A stretch of DNA of 64,000 nucleotides from Agrobacterium tumefaciens (GTDB lineage: Bacteria; Pseudomonadota; Alphaproteobacteria; Rhizobiales; Rhizobiaceae). How positions within the stretch are numbered: position 1 is the stretch's first letter; each line of letters starts with the position of its first letter. A program made the position numbers and the translations under genes. The notes beneath the pieces are model-generated. The model saw only the letters and a list, made by a program, of their open reading frames with translations. It was not told where the DNA came from and did not search any database. Where the stretch lies: the NCBI RefSeq assembly GCF_017726655.1, contig NZ_CP072308.1, forward strand, positions 2,740,001 through 2,804,000, read 5' to 3'. This document shows, piece after piece, positions 44,811-54,317 of this stretch.

Positions 44811-45440
44811 ATGGCAGCGGAGACGATAAATTCGGCAGGCGATGCGGCAGGGCTGGCGGCGATGATTTCCCGCGCCGCGGAACAGACCGGCGACGCCCGG
44901 CGCGGACCGGCCCCGGTCGAGCGCTGGAATCCGCCCTTTTGCGGCGATCTCGACATGGAAATCCGCGCCGACGGCACCTGGTTCTACCTCGGAACGCCCA
45001 TCGGCAGGGCGCCGCTGGTTCGGCTGTTTTCCACTGTTCTGCGCAAGGATGAGGATGGCAAAACCTATCTCGTGACTCCTGTGGAAAAAGTCGGCATCCG
45101 GGTCGTCGATGCTCCTTTCGTTGCCGTGGAAATGAAGGTGACGGCGGGCGAGGTGGACGGCGAGCCCGTACTCACTTTCCGCACGAATGTCGGCGATGTG
45201 GTGGAGGCGGGGCAGGAGCATCCGCTGCGGTTCGAAATTTACGGCGAGAACCGGGAGTTGAAGCCCTATCTTCTCGTCCGCGGACGTCTGGAAGCGCTGG
45301 TGTCGCGGGCCGTGATGTACGACCTCGTCGCACTCGGCGAGGTGATTAAGGTGGATGGCGTCGACATGTTCGCGGTGCGCTCGGGGGGCGTCGTTTTTCC
45401 AGTCATGCCCGCCAGTGAACTGGAACGGCTTTCGCAATGA
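44811..45440 (+). CDS. DUF1285 family protein
   Basis: 209 residues, soluble. WNPPFCGDLDMEIRADGTWFYLGTPIGR is the usual opening of DUF1285, whose known structures have an unknown ligand role. The start matches this domain with a 30-residue Ala-rich extension. Its stop overlaps the nudL start by four bases, so it heads a DUF1285-nudL-cca operon. No function is established. Confidence 0.85.
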   Translation: MAAETINSAGDAAGLAAMISRAAEQTGDARRGPAPVERWNPPFCGDLDMEIRADGTWFYLGTPIGRAPLVRLFSTVLRKDEDGKTYLVTPVEKVGIRVVDAPFVAVEMKVTAGEVDGEPVLTFRTNVGDVVEAGQEHPLRFEIYGENRELKPYLLVRGRLEALVSRAVMYDLVALGEVIKVDGVDMFAVRSGGVVFPVMPASELERLSQ

Positions 45441-46069
45441 CAATGACGGCGCTGAAGGGTTTTACCGCCGCCGACTTCCGCCGGCGGGTGCTGCAGGAAG
45501 GCGAGGGCGTTGCCGAGCGGGAAAATGGCGATCACGTTCTCAATCCGGGCGTGGTGCTGTCCGGCAACGGCATCAAACTGAAGGACGCGGCGGTTCTGGT
45601 TCCCGTTATCGATGACGGCGAGGACGCGCGGGTGATCTTCACCCAGCGCACCTCCACCCTGCGCAAGCATTCCGGTCAGATTTCCTTCCCGGGCGGCGGT
45701 ATCGACGCCGAGGACCGCACGCCGGAGGAGGCGGCGCTGCGCGAGGCGGAAGAGGAAATCGGGCTTTCGCGCTCTTTCGTAGAGACCGTGGGGCGTCTGC
45801 CGGATTATATTTCCGGTACGGGCTTTCGCATCAAGCCGGTGCTGTCCGTTGTTCGGCCCGGCTTTGACCTCACGCTCAATCCGGCGGAAGTGGACGAGGT
45901 TTTTGAGGTCCCTCTGTCCTTCCTGATGAACCCTGAAAACCATGGGCGCGGCAGCCGCATCTTTCAGGGGAAGGAGCGGTTTTTCTACGAAATGCCCTAT
46001 GGCGAGCGCTACATTTGGGGCATTACGGCGGGCATCGTCAGGACGATTTACGAGAGGTTTTATTCATGA
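45437..46069 (+). CDS. CoA pyrophosphatase, Nudix family
   Basis: 210 residues. The complete Nudix box GGGIDAEDRTPEEAALREAEEEIGL (split at about 92-115) is preceded by FTQRTSTLRKHSGQISFPGG, the NuCoA motif of coenzyme A diphosphatases. It should cleave CoA and derivatives into 4'-phosphopantetheine and 3',5'-ADP. Coupled by ATGA overlaps to DUF1285 upstream and cca downstream. Confidence 0.92.
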   Translation: MTMTALKGFTAADFRRRVLQEGEGVAERENGDHVLNPGVVLSGNGIKLKDAAVLVPVIDDGEDARVIFTQRTSTLRKHSGQISFPGGGIDAEDRTPEEAALREAEEEIGLSRSFVETVGRLPDYISGTGFRIKPVLSVVRPGFDLTLNPAEVDEVFEVPLSFLMNPENHGRGSRIFQGKERFFYEMPYGERYIWGITAGIVRTIYERFYS

Positions 46070-47322
46070 GCAGCCTTGCCGGTCAGGACTGGTTCGAAAA
46101 ACCGGCGCTGAAGCGCATCTTTGCGCTTCTGAATGCCGATGGCGGCGAAGTGCGGATCGTTGGCGGGGCCGTTCGCAACGCTCTCATGGGTTTGCCCGTC
46201 GCGGATGTCGACATGGCGACGACGCTTACCCCTGATGTGGTGGTGGCGCGGGCAAGGGCGGCGGGCATCAAGGCTGTTCCAACCGGCATCGAGCACGGCA
46301 CGGTGACGCTCGTGATCGACGGCGAAGGTTTCGAGGTGACGACGTTGCGCCGTGACGTGGAAACCAATGGCCGCCACGCACAGGTGGCTTTCGGTACCGA
46401 CTGGCAAACGGATGCGGAACGGCGCGACCTCACCATCAACGCGCTTTACGCCGATGAAAATGGCGAAATCATCGATCTCATCAATGGTTTGCCCGATATC
46501 GAAACCGGGACGGTTCGCTTTATCGGCGATGCCGCGACGCGGATTTCGGAAGATTACCTGCGGATTTTGCGCTTTTTCCGCTTCTTTGCCCATTACGGCT
46601 CCGGCCGGCCGGATGCGGATGGTTTGAGAGCAAGTGCGCGGGCCAAAGACAAGCTGGCAACGCTCTCTGCCGAGCGGGTGTGGAGCGAGGTAAAGAAGCT
46701 GCTTTCCGCCCGCGATCCGTCCCGCGCCCTGCTCTGGATGCGACAATCGGGCGTTCTCTCGGAAATTCTTCCCGAGACCGAGAAATGGGGTATCGACGCC
46801 ATTCATGGGCTGGTGGCGGCGGAGCAGGCCCTCGGCTGGGCGGTTGAGCCTATGCTCCGGCTTGCCGCCATCGTGCCGCCCGACCGGGAGAGGCTCGCTG
46901 CTCTTTCCGCGCGTCTGCGACTGTCAAAGGCGGAAGCTTCCTATCTTTCCAACTGGGCTTCGGCGCCGGCGGCTGATCCCGACCTAAAAGACACGGCTCT
47001 CGACCGTCTGCTTTACCGTCAAGGCGTTGATGGCATGAAGGCACGGTTGAAGCTGGCGCTCGCAGCAGCCCGTGCCGATATCTCGGCCGGCGACACGGCG
47101 ATGCAAAAGGTTGCGCGCTTTTCGACGTTGCTGGCAAGGGCGGAAAAATTTCAGAAACCCGCCTTTCCCCTAAGCGGTGCTGATGTGATGGCCGCCGGTG
47201 TTGAGGCTGGCCCAAAAGTAGGCAATGTTTTGAAGAGCCTCGAGGAGAAGTGGATAGACGTCAACTTCTCGCTTGACCGGGCAGCGTTGACCGCCCGGCT
47301 TAAGGACATGCTCGAGCACTAG
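46066..47322 (+). CDS. cca: CCA tRNA nucleotidyltransferase / poly(A) polymerase family
   Basis: 418 residues from MSSLAGQDWFEKPALKRIF, whose ATG overlaps the Nudix stop; an earlier in-frame ATG lies inside that gene. Class II nucleotidyltransferase motifs: RIVGGAVRNALMGLPVADVDMATT (DxD metal site) and RRDLTINALYAD. The RNA-binding neck follows with SEDYLRILRFFRFFAHYG. Adds or repairs the 3' CCA of tRNA; lengths agree with alphaproteobacterial members. Confidence 0.93.
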   Translation: MSSLAGQDWFEKPALKRIFALLNADGGEVRIVGGAVRNALMGLPVADVDMATTLTPDVVVARARAAGIKAVPTGIEHGTVTLVIDGEGFEVTTLRRDVETNGRHAQVAFGTDWQTDAERRDLTINALYADENGEIIDLINGLPDIETGTVRFIGDAATRISEDYLRILRFFRFFAHYGSGRPDADGLRASARAKDKLATLSAERVWSEVKKLLSARDPSRALLWMRQSGVLSEILPETEKWGIDAIHGLVAAEQALGWAVEPMLRLAAIVPPDRERLAALSARLRLSKAEASYLSNWASAPAADPDLKDTALDRLLYRQGVDGMKARLKLALAAARADISAGDTAMQKVARFSTLLARAEKFQKPAFPLSGADVMAAGVEAGPKVGNVLKSLEEKWIDVNFSLDRAALTARLKDMLEH

Positions 47323-47348
47323 AGCGCCGGAATGGTGATGCTCCAGCG

Positions 47349-47534
47349 TTAAGCCGCGTTCGCCTCGTCGCGGATGCGGGCCTTGATATTATCGATCATG
47401 TTTTCGCGGATAACGGTTTCGCCGTGAGCCGCACGCATGTGTTCCACAGTGCGGCGAACGACTTCTGCGTCATCATCCGCGCGGGTGTGCCAGGCACAGC
47501 CGGGCACGAGCGTTCCACATTCAAAAAGTCTCAT
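47349..47534 (-). CDS. DUF1059 small protein
   Basis: 61 residues from MRLFECGTLVPGCAWHTRADD; GGGAGG precedes the ATG, and the 47 codons upstream are not used. The Cys-x6-Cys-x-W pattern with a helical second half (VVRRTVEHMRAAH) is the DUF1059 family, small soluble proteins of unknown function. The stop lies 26 bases from the convergent cca stop. Confidence 0.85.
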   Translation of the reverse strand: MRLFECGTLVPGCAWHTRADDDAEVVRRTVEHMRAAHGETVIRENMIDNIKARIRDEANAA

Positions 47535-47653
47535 GGTCTTGCCTCCCTGTTTCAGCCAAAGGGCAGCGTGAAGTGACGTGCCGCCCCTGCGGTATGAAAC
47601 AAAAGTCCGCCGCTTATGTTCCAAAGCGGCGTCCTTGATTGCTGAACCCTGAC

Positions 47654-47920
47654 TTACTCGGGCATCGCCCAGCACTGGAAAACGGAGGACGTCCCGGCCG
47701 GCGGGATTTTTGTGCTGGGCCGTTCGTCATTATCTGCGCGCTTCACGGCTTTTCCGGCGAGCGTGCGTTTCACCTGTTCGACATAAAAGGAATGCGGCAG
47801 TTCGCGATCGCCCGTTGCGCGCATTTCGGCGGCAAGGCGGTCAATCAATGCGGTGGTATCGATGGATTGCGATGCTCCCTCGGCGGAAGCAGAAATAGGC
47901 ATGCTGTTCGAAGTAATCAT
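47654..47920 (-). CDS. Hypothetical small protein
   Basis: 88 residues from MITSNSMPISASAEG with GGAGGAG ten bases upstream. Centre is charged and helical (IDTTALIDRLAAEMRATGDRE), followed by a Lys/Arg-rich region and the unusual end FQCWAMPE. Not recognised. It lies just upstream of the DUF1059 gene on the same strand (119 bases) and might share its transcript. Base use is like its neighbours and the ribosome site is strong, so I believe it is real. Confidence 0.65.
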   Translation of the reverse strand: MITSNSMPISASAEGASQSIDTTALIDRLAAEMRATGDRELPHSFYVEQVKRTLAGKAVKRADNDERPSTKIPPAGTSSVFQCWAMPE

Positions 47921-48041
47921 GACGATAGCTCCTCCAGTACGTCTGCGGGAGGAGACTATCACCGCATTGGTTTTTCCATAAGTCCTAATTCGCGCTATTT
48001 GCGACGAAATGGCTGATGAGCGTCAAATCTGCGTGAGGCGC

Positions 48042-48953
48042 CTAGGGCCAGCGCACCACCGGTGGCAGGGACGAGAGGATCGATTCGACATTGCCGCCGG
48101 TCTTCAGGCCGAAGATGGTGCCGCGGTCATAAAGCAGGTTGAACTCCACATAGCGGCCACGGCGGATCAGCTGCTCGTCGCGGTCCTCTTCCGTCCATGG
48201 CTGGTTGAAATTGGAGCGGACGATTTTCGGATAGACGAGATTGAAGGCGCGGCCGACATCCTGCACGAAGGCAAAATTCGCGTCCCAGCCGCCCTTCTCC
48301 TCTTCTGGATGCAACCAGTCGAAAAAGATGCCGCCAATGCCGCGCGGCTCGTTGCGATGCTTCAGGAAGAAATATTCGTCGCACCATGCCTTATAACGCG
48401 GATAATCCGCAACGGGGTGCCGGTTGCAGGTTATCTCGAAGCCCCTGTGAAACAATTGGGTGTCCGGGTCTTCCTGCGTCCGCCTGCGGCCCAGAACGGG
48501 CGTCAGATCCGCGCCTCCGCCAAACCAGTGACTGGTGGTGACGACCATGCGCGTGTTCATGTGCACGGCCGGGACATTGGGATTGACCGGATGGGCGATG
48601 AGCGACAGACCGGAGGCCCAGAAGCGCGGGTCCTCTTCGGCGCCCGGAATCTGCTTGCGGAATTCTGGCGAGAACTCGCCATAGACGGTGGACGTGTGGA
48701 CGCCGACCTTCTCGAAGACACGGCCTTCCATCATTGACATCTTGCCGCCGCCGCCTTCGCCATTGTCGCGCAGCCATTCTTTCTGGACGAAGCGGCCGGG
48801 CTCCTGATCGGAAAGGGGACCTGTGAGTTCGTTCTCCAGGGTTTCGAAGGAGGCAACGATGGTATCGCGCAGGTGCTGGAACCACGCTTGGGCAACGGCC
48901 TTCTTGTCTTCGATATCCTCGGGCAAGCCCTTCGGCAAGATTGGCCGTTCCAT
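48042..48953 (-). CDS. hemF: Oxygen-dependent coproporphyrinogen III oxidase
   Basis: Oxidative decarboxylation of coproporphyrinogen III to protoporphyrinogen IX in heme synthesis, using O2. 303 residues from MERPILPKG, with AGGAG nine bases upstream; an ATG six codons earlier overlaps that site. Signature motifs: [44 protein letters not shown] and [16 protein letters not shown]. Cytosolic. No oxygen-response operator recognised upstream. Confidence 0.96.
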   Translation of the reverse strand: MERPILPKGLPEDIEDKKAVAQAWFQHLRDTIVASFETLENELTGPLSDQEPGRFVQKEWLRDNGEGGGGKMSMMEGRVFEKVGVHTSTVYGEFSPEFRKQIPGAEEDPRFWASGLSLIAHPVNPNVPAVHMNTRMVVTTSHWFGGGADLTPVLGRRRTQEDPDTQLFHRGFEITCNRHPVADYPRYKAWCDEYFFLKHRNEPRGIGGIFFDWLHPEEEKGGWDANFAFVQDVGRAFNLVYPKIVRSNFNQPWTEEDRDEQLIRRGRYVEFNLLYDRGTIFGLKTGGNVESILSSLPPVVRWP

Positions 48954-49084
48954 TTCGTCATTCTCCTGCATTGAAGTCTGTGTCCCGCCGCGTCTAGCAG
49001 GTGTTTGCGCCGCGCACAAATTCGACTCGCCAAGCCAGCGCGTCGTCACTATCTTTAAAGATGTAGGTGCCAGAGGTGAATATC

Positions 49085-49360
49085 ATGACGAAATTTACCG
49101 GACCGCCGCCGCTCGACGGGCTGAAGCGCAGGATCGCCAATCACCGCAAGGAGCGCGAAAGCGCCAGCGGCGTTCCGCAGCGAGACGGCATGTTCGTGCG
49201 CCAGACCTTTTGTCTCGGCCGCGAAGAAGCTCGCGCCAAGGCGCGGGAGTGGTTCGACAGTTTTCCAAAGGCAGCGTATTGGACCGAAGTGGAAAGCTGG
49301 CGGCAGCTCGAGGGTGACCGCATCGAATTCACCATGCGGCGGCTGCCGTCCGCCGATTGA
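49085..49360 (+). CDS. Hypothetical protein, conserved-looking
   Basis: 91 residues from MTKFTGPPPLDGLKRRIAN, with AGAGGTGA eight bases upstream. Strongly charged, with REEARAKAREWFDSFPKAAYW as a probable helix and a final FTMRRLP. No family recognised. It is divergent from hemF. Coding is supported by the ribosome site and codon bias. Confidence 0.65.
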   Translation: MTKFTGPPPLDGLKRRIANHRKERESASGVPQRDGMFVRQTFCLGREEARAKAREWFDSFPKAAYWTEVESWRQLEGDRIEFTMRRLPSAD

Positions 49361-49462
49361 GATTGGAAGCGTCTTCGCTATTCTTCGGATGCGAAAACGC
49401 GCCAACTTTTGGTCTGTCGCATTTCCGGAGGGAAAACCGGAGGCACCCTTCTTGAAAATGCG

Positions 49463-51115
49463 CTAGGCGCGTGGCTCCGCATAGCGCAGCCGGCTTTCGA
49501 TCAGCACGCCGCTTTCATCCAGGATGGGATGCGCCACCGACACAATGTGGGCGTTGATGCGTTTGAGGTCTCGCAACATGTCGAGATGAAGCGAGCTCGT
49601 CTGCATGCTCTCCGTCAGCCCGTCACGCAGCCGCTCCAGATGCCGGTTTGACGATCGTTTTTCCAACCGGCGTATATCCACCTTGCTCTCCATGAGACGA
49701 CGCGCCAGTTCGAAATCGCCGGTCACCAGGATGCTCTGGGCGGCGCGCAGGTTCTCGATGGTCATGTCGAACAGCGTCTTCAATTCCTCATAACCGTCAT
49801 CGGAAAACTTGAAGTTGTTCAGCACCTTCTTGCGGATCTGCTCGCAGATGCCCTTTTCGATGATATCGCCGACATGTTCGAGATTGATGGCGTAATCGAT
49901 GATGGCGATCGAGCGCCGTGCTTCCTCGTCGGCAAGCCCCTTGCGCCCCAGTTGGGACAGATAGATCTTCACTTCCTGCTGGCGGCGGTCGACCTTCTTT
50001 TCCAGAACGGAAACTTCCTGCAGCGGCGCAAGATCGTTGTGCTTGAAGGCGTTCTCGGCGCGAATCAGCATCCGTTCGATGCTGTCGCCGACGCTCAACA
50101 CCTCGCGGGTGGCATTGGCGAGCGCGACGACAGGCACGTCCAGCGCCTGTTGATCGAGGAAAAAGGGGCCGTCCTCGGCTTTCGGATCTCCCGGCACCAG
50201 CTTGGTCATCAGGTCGGAGATCAGGCCGGAGAAGGGCCACGCCAGTGCCGCCAGAATGACGTTGAAGATGAGATGCGCATCCACGGGCAGCTTGGCCGGG
50301 GAAAGCGGCAATTGTTGCAGAAATTCTGCGCCATAGGAGGCAAGCGGCATGGCGATCAGGCAGCCGATGGTGCGCACCACGAGATTGCCGATCGTGATGC
50401 GCCGCGCCGAGGCGGGGCCTGAGAGTGTGGCGATGACGGGCGGAACGGCGCCGCCGAGATTGGCGCCGAGAATGAGAACGATGATCAGCCCGGTGGACAG
50501 CGTGCCGGTGGCGGCAAGCGACAGGATCAGGACCACCACGGCAAGGCTTGACGACGAGACGAAGGCGAGCACGGCGGAAAAGATCAGTGCCACGGGCCAT
50601 GCACCATCCAGCAGGCCGATGAAGACGCCAAGCGCCGGGGAGGCGCGCATGGGTTCGGTCGCGCCGCTCAGCAGATGCAGCGACAGAAGCATCAGGCCAA
50701 TGCCGATAACTGCGGTTCCGCCGCCCTGTCTGGCATTGGAGCTGCCTTTTTTGAGAATGATGCCGGAAAGGATCAGAAGCGGGGAGAGCCATTCCACACC
50801 GGCTGCCACGATCCAGGCCGTCACGGCGGTGCCGACATTGGCACCAAGCAGCACCACCTGCGCCATGCGCGGCCGGATGAGATCGCGCTCGGCAAAGGAG
50901 GCCACCGTAAGCGCCGTTGCCGTCGAGCTTTGCAGTGCCACCGTTGCGAAAAATCCAGAGAAAAAGGAGCGGGGACCATTCTGGGTGCCGGTTGCAAGCA
51001 CGCTTCGCAGTTTCATGCCAAAGGCCCGGGTCACGCCGTCCTTCACCTGGGCAAGACCGAAAAGCAGCAGCGCGACGGCGCCGAGAAGGTTGACGATGAC
51101 AATGGTGGATTGCAT
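49463..51115 (-). CDS. Na/Pi-cotransporter with C-terminal PhoU-like domain
   Basis: 550 residues from MQSTIVIVNLLGAVALLLFG with GAGGAGACG upstream. Two repeats of the Na/Pi-cotransporter fold: ALQSSTATALTVASFAER and, later, FVSSSSLAVVVLILSLAATG hold the QSST and SSSS ion/phosphate motifs. Residues about 330-540 are a helical PhoU-like domain with NLEHVGDIIEKG. Probable sodium-dependent phosphate transport with its own regulatory tail. Not linked to a pst operon here. Confidence 0.9.
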   Translation of the reverse strand: MQSTIVIVNLLGAVALLLFGLAQVKDGVTRAFGMKLRSVLATGTQNGPRSFFSGFFATVALQSSTATALTVASFAERDLIRPRMAQVVLLGANVGTAVTAWIVAAGVEWLSPLLILSGIILKKGSSNARQGGGTAVIGIGLMLLSLHLLSGATEPMRASPALGVFIGLLDGAWPVALIFSAVLAFVSSSSLAVVVLILSLAATGTLSTGLIIVLILGANLGGAVPPVIATLSGPASARRITIGNLVVRTIGCLIAMPLASYGAEFLQQLPLSPAKLPVDAHLIFNVILAALAWPFSGLISDLMTKLVPGDPKAEDGPFFLDQQALDVPVVALANATREVLSVGDSIERMLIRAENAFKHNDLAPLQEVSVLEKKVDRRQQEVKIYLSQLGRKGLADEEARRSIAIIDYAINLEHVGDIIEKGICEQIRKKVLNNFKFSDDGYEELKTLFDMTIENLRAAQSILVTGDFELARRLMESKVDIRRLEKRSSNRHLERLRDGLTESMQTSSLHLDMLRDLKRINAHIVSVAHPILDESGVLIESRLRYAEPRA

Positions 51116-51286
51116 GCGACGTCTCCTCACACCCGCCAGCGGATGCTTCCGGCGAGGGCGATTTTTGTTGTCCGGCTAATAGTATAGGAGGGTCAACGCC
51201 TATGGTACAGGCCGGGTTGCGACAGTTTTGACGCGGAAATGGTCAAATATTGTATTTGCACCAAAATATGGCGTTAAAAATGACGC

Positions 51287-51748
51287 TCACCCCCATGCTG
51301 TTTGCCGCAAAGCCTCGCCCGTAACCATGGCCGCCGACATCGCGACGTTGATGGAGCGCTGGCCCTCGACCATCGGGATGATGATTCGCTCATCCGCCCT
51401 CTCATGCACGTGGTCGGGTACACCGGCGCTTTCACGGCCAAACAGCAGGATGTCATCCGCGCGATAGGTGATTTTCGTATACGGCACCGCAGCTTTGGTG
51501 GAGGCGAGAACAAGACGGCGACCGGTTGTTGCCCGCCATTCCTCGAAGCGGTCCCAGCTGACATGCCGGGTCAGGGAGGCAGCCGCAATATAGTCCATGC
51601 CGGCCCGTTTCAGATTGCGATCCGAAATGTCGAAACCTGCTGGCTCGATGATATCGACGCCGAGACCGAGGCAGGCGGCCAGCCGCAGGATGGTTCCGGT
51701 ATTGCCGGGAATATCGGGCTGGTAGAGGGCGATCCTGATTGTCTGCAT
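51287..51748 (-). CDS. trmL: tRNA (cytidine(34)-2'-O)-methyltransferase
   Basis: Methylates the 2'-OH of the wobble nucleotide in tRNA-Leu isoacceptors. 153 residues from MQTIRIALYQPDIPGNTG; an ATG five codons earlier is possible, the internal GGAG being only three bases before the chosen start. SPOUT knot motifs: N-terminal NTGTILRLAACLG, LLFGRESAGVP and the trefoil RSINVAMSAAM. Length fits the family. Confidence 0.93.
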   Translation of the reverse strand: MQTIRIALYQPDIPGNTGTILRLAACLGLGVDIIEPAGFDISDRNLKRAGMDYIAAASLTRHVSWDRFEEWRATTGRRLVLASTKAAVPYTKITYRADDILLFGRESAGVPDHVHERADERIIIPMVEGQRSINVAMSAAMVTGEALRQTAWG

Positions 51749-51920
51749 GGTCTCCTGATCCATGTTTCATGGGCGAACCCGGATGGCGCTGCTGCCCGTA
51801 AACCGGATGGGGAAATCGGTGCCTGTATGCGGTTGCACTTTTTTAAGGCAGGCGGCTGGCGTTTCGTCTTCTTTTGCGATAAAAGAGCGGCATCTTCAAC
51901 ACCAGCCAAAGGAGGTTTCC

Positions 51921-51977
51921 ATGCCAAATGACATTCGCATTCGCCTCCCGGCCCCAGTGCTTCGCCTGCTGGCTTAG
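51921..51977 (+). CDS. Candidate 18-residue upstream peptide
   Basis: Reads MPNDIRIRLPAPVLRLLA then TAG. AAAGGAGG six bases before the ATG is one of the strongest ribosome sites in the window. A small hairpin (CGCGGC-GCT-GCCGCG, 51987-52001) follows, then the ABC exporter start about 150 bases on. It may be a leader peptide or an amphipathic micro-protein; it has no run of a single amino acid to suggest classic attenuation. Confidence 0.5.
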   Translation: MPNDIRIRLPAPVLRLLA

Positions 51978-52129
51978 GTGGTATTCCGCGGCGCTGCCGC
52001 GTCTCCCGTATTTAAATTCACCATGTGGCTGTTGTGGCCATGTTAAAAGACTTTTCCGTTCCGTCGTGAGCCCTATCTGTGTCCGCTCACCATGCCACGA
52101 TGGAGCGATTGATTGCCGGAGCTTGGCCT

Positions 52130-53980
52130 ATGTTTGGCTGGTTTGAAAAACGCCTCGATCCCTTTCCCGCTTCCGCGCCGTCCGTAGCGCCGCAGAAGCT
52201 TTTGCCGTTCCTGTGGCACTATGTTAGGCCCGCATGGCCGTGGCTCCTTCTGCTTGGCCTCATGTCCATGGGCATCGCCATTGCGGAAGCCATGCTTTAC
52301 AAATTCCTCGGCAATATCGTCGACTGGCTGTCCACGGCCAATCGCGAAACGTTTTTTGCCGATGAGGGCTGGCGTCTGATCGGCATGGCCGGGCTGGTGC
52401 TGTTCCTGCTGCCGCTGATGGGCGCAATCCACACAATGACCATGCACCAGACGCTTGCCGGCAATTTCGGCATGATCGCGCGCTGGAAAATGCATCGTTT
52501 CCTGCTGCGCCACTCCATGAACTTCTTCGCCAATGAATTTGCCGGCCGGGTGTCGACCAAGGTCATGCAGACGGCGCTGGCGATCCGCGAAGTGGCGCTG
52601 AAGGTGATCGATGTCTTCGTCTACGCCATCAGCTTCGTCATCTCGATGCTGTTCATGGTGGCGGCTGCGGACTGGCGGCTGGTCATTCCGCTGCTTGTCT
52701 GGCTTGGCCTCTATCTGGCGATCCTCACCTATTTCGTGCCGAAGCTCGGCCGGCTCGCGCAGGAGCAGGCGGATGCGCGCTCGATGATGACGGGCCGGAT
52801 CGTCGACAGCTATACGAATATCTCAACGATCAAGCTGTTTTCCCATGCGGGCCGCGAGGAGAGATATGCGCGGGAGGGCATGAACGTGTTTCTCGGAACC
52901 GTTCACCGCCAGATGCGCAAGATTTCCGGCTTCAACATCCTGATCGACCTCAACAATGCCGTGGTGCTGTTTTCCACGGCCGCCCTTGGTCTTTATTTCT
53001 GGATGCAGGGTTCGGTAACGGCCGGATCGGTCGCTATCGCCATCAGCCTCGCCATGCGCGTCAACGGCATGTCGCAGTGGATCATGTGGGAAGTCACGTC
53101 GCTGTTCGAAAACATCGGCACAGTCTATGACGGCATGTCGATGATGACGAAGCCGCATGACATCGTCGATGTCCCGAAGGCCCCTCAGCTTGCGGCGCCG
53201 CAGGGCGCCATTCGTTACGACAATGTTCGTTTCCACTACGGCAAGAACAAGGGCGTGATCGACGGGTTGACGCTCGACATCAAGCCAGGCGAGAAGGTTG
53301 GCCTTGTCGGCCGTTCGGGCGCGGGCAAGACGACGTTGATGAATCTGCTCCTGCGCTTCTATGATCTGGAAGGCGGCAAGATCACCATTGACGGGCAGGA
53401 CATCTCGAAGGTTTCGCAGGACAGCCTGCGCGAACTGATCGGCGTCGTGACGCAGGACACGTCGCTGCTGCACCGGTCGATCCGCGACAACATCGCCTAT
53501 GGCCATCCCGAAGCGACTGACGAGCAGGTGATCGCAGCGGCAAAGCGGGCCAATGCCTGGGACTTCATCGAAACGCTCGTCGACATGCATGGTCGCCAGG
53601 GCCTCGATGCGCAGGTGGGCGAACGCGGTGTGAAACTGTCAGGCGGCCAGCGTCAGCGGATTGCGATCGCCCGCGTCTTCCTCAAGAACGCGCCGATCCT
53701 GGTGCTTGATGAGGCGACCTCGGCGCTCGATTCGGAAGTGGAGGCGGCGATCCAGGAGAATTTGTTCGCGCTGATGGAAGGCAAGACGGTGATCGCAATT
53801 GCTCACCGTCTTTCGACGCTCACCGAAATGGACCGCCTCATCATTCTCGACAAGGGCCGGATCGTGGAATCGGGAAGCCACGCGGAGCTGGTCGCAATGG
53901 GCGGCATTTACGCCGACCTATGGCGCCGCCAGTCCGGCGGATTCATCGCCGATCACGAGGCGGAAGCGGCTGCGGAGTAA
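52130..53980 (+). CDS. ABC exporter half-transporter (1)
   Basis: 616 residues from MFGWFEKRLDPFP with GGAG eight bases upstream; a GTG at 52079 and an ATG at 52100 are alternatives. Six membrane segments in the first ~330 residues, then an ATPase: Walker A GRSGAGKTT, signature LSGGQRQR, Walker B LVLDEATSALD, switch AHRL. One copy of each domain, so it must dimerise. The second half-transporter 0.3 kb downstream is closely similar and may be its partner. Substrate unknown. Confidence 0.9.
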   Translation: MFGWFEKRLDPFPASAPSVAPQKLLPFLWHYVRPAWPWLLLLGLMSMGIAIAEAMLYKFLGNIVDWLSTANRETFFADEGWRLIGMAGLVLFLLPLMGAIHTMTMHQTLAGNFGMIARWKMHRFLLRHSMNFFANEFAGRVSTKVMQTALAIREVALKVIDVFVYAISFVISMLFMVAAADWRLVIPLLVWLGLYLAILTYFVPKLGRLAQEQADARSMMTGRIVDSYTNISTIKLFSHAGREERYAREGMNVFLGTVHRQMRKISGFNILIDLNNAVVLFSTAALGLYFWMQGSVTAGSVAIAISLAMRVNGMSQWIMWEVTSLFENIGTVYDGMSMMTKPHDIVDVPKAPQLAAPQGAIRYDNVRFHYGKNKGVIDGLTLDIKPGEKVGLVGRSGAGKTTLMNLLLRFYDLEGGKITIDGQDISKVSQDSLRELIGVVTQDTSLLHRSIRDNIAYGHPEATDEQVIAAAKRANAWDFIETLVDMHGRQGLDAQVGERGVKLSGGQRQRIAIARVFLKNAPILVLDEATSALDSEVEAAIQENLFALMEGKTVIAIAHRLSTLTEMDRLIILDKGRIVESGSHAELVAMGGIYADLWRRQSGGFIADHEAEAAAE

Positions 53981-54045
53981 GTAACGGGAGGCGGCAAGCA
54001 TGGCGCCCCGCCCTCTCGCCTATGATATGGGCGCCAACCTTTCCT

Positions 54046-54161
54046 CCGTCATGCCGGACTAGATCCGGCATCCAGCCACGGCGCGTCCGCGCCGTGAGAG
54101 GAGTCTTTCGCGATCAAGGACTTGATCGCGCTGGACCCCGGATCAAGTCCGGGGCGACGGT
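54046..54161 (+). repeat. Palindromic repeat, family A, copy 2
   Basis: Same element as at 33625-33738 but in the opposite orientation, starting TCCGTCATGCCGGAC and carrying GGCGCGTCCGCGCC. Paired ends (ATGCCGGAC/GATCCGGCAT and CCCCGGATC/GTCCGGGG) give hairpins. It lies between the two ABC genes. Confidence 0.88.
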
Positions 54162-54202
54162 GTGAGGATGCAGCTGATGCACAAAATATCGCTGGGTCGA
54201 TT

Positions 54203-54233
54203 TAAGGGCGGGGAACATTCCCGCCCTTTTTTC
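54203..54233 (+). terminator. Terminator between the ABC half-transporters
   Basis: AAGGGCGGG, loop GAACAT, TCCCGCCCTT followed by TTTT. It would end the first ABC transcript, so the two half-transporter genes are probably transcribed separately. Nothing else is seen in the 53981-54317 gap. Confidence 0.9.
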
Positions 54234-54317
54234 ATTCCACGAACGTTACCGAAATATAATCTCTTCCCAAAGCCACTGCGGCTGTTCCCCAAGCGGGAAT
54301 CTGCCTATATCCGGATC

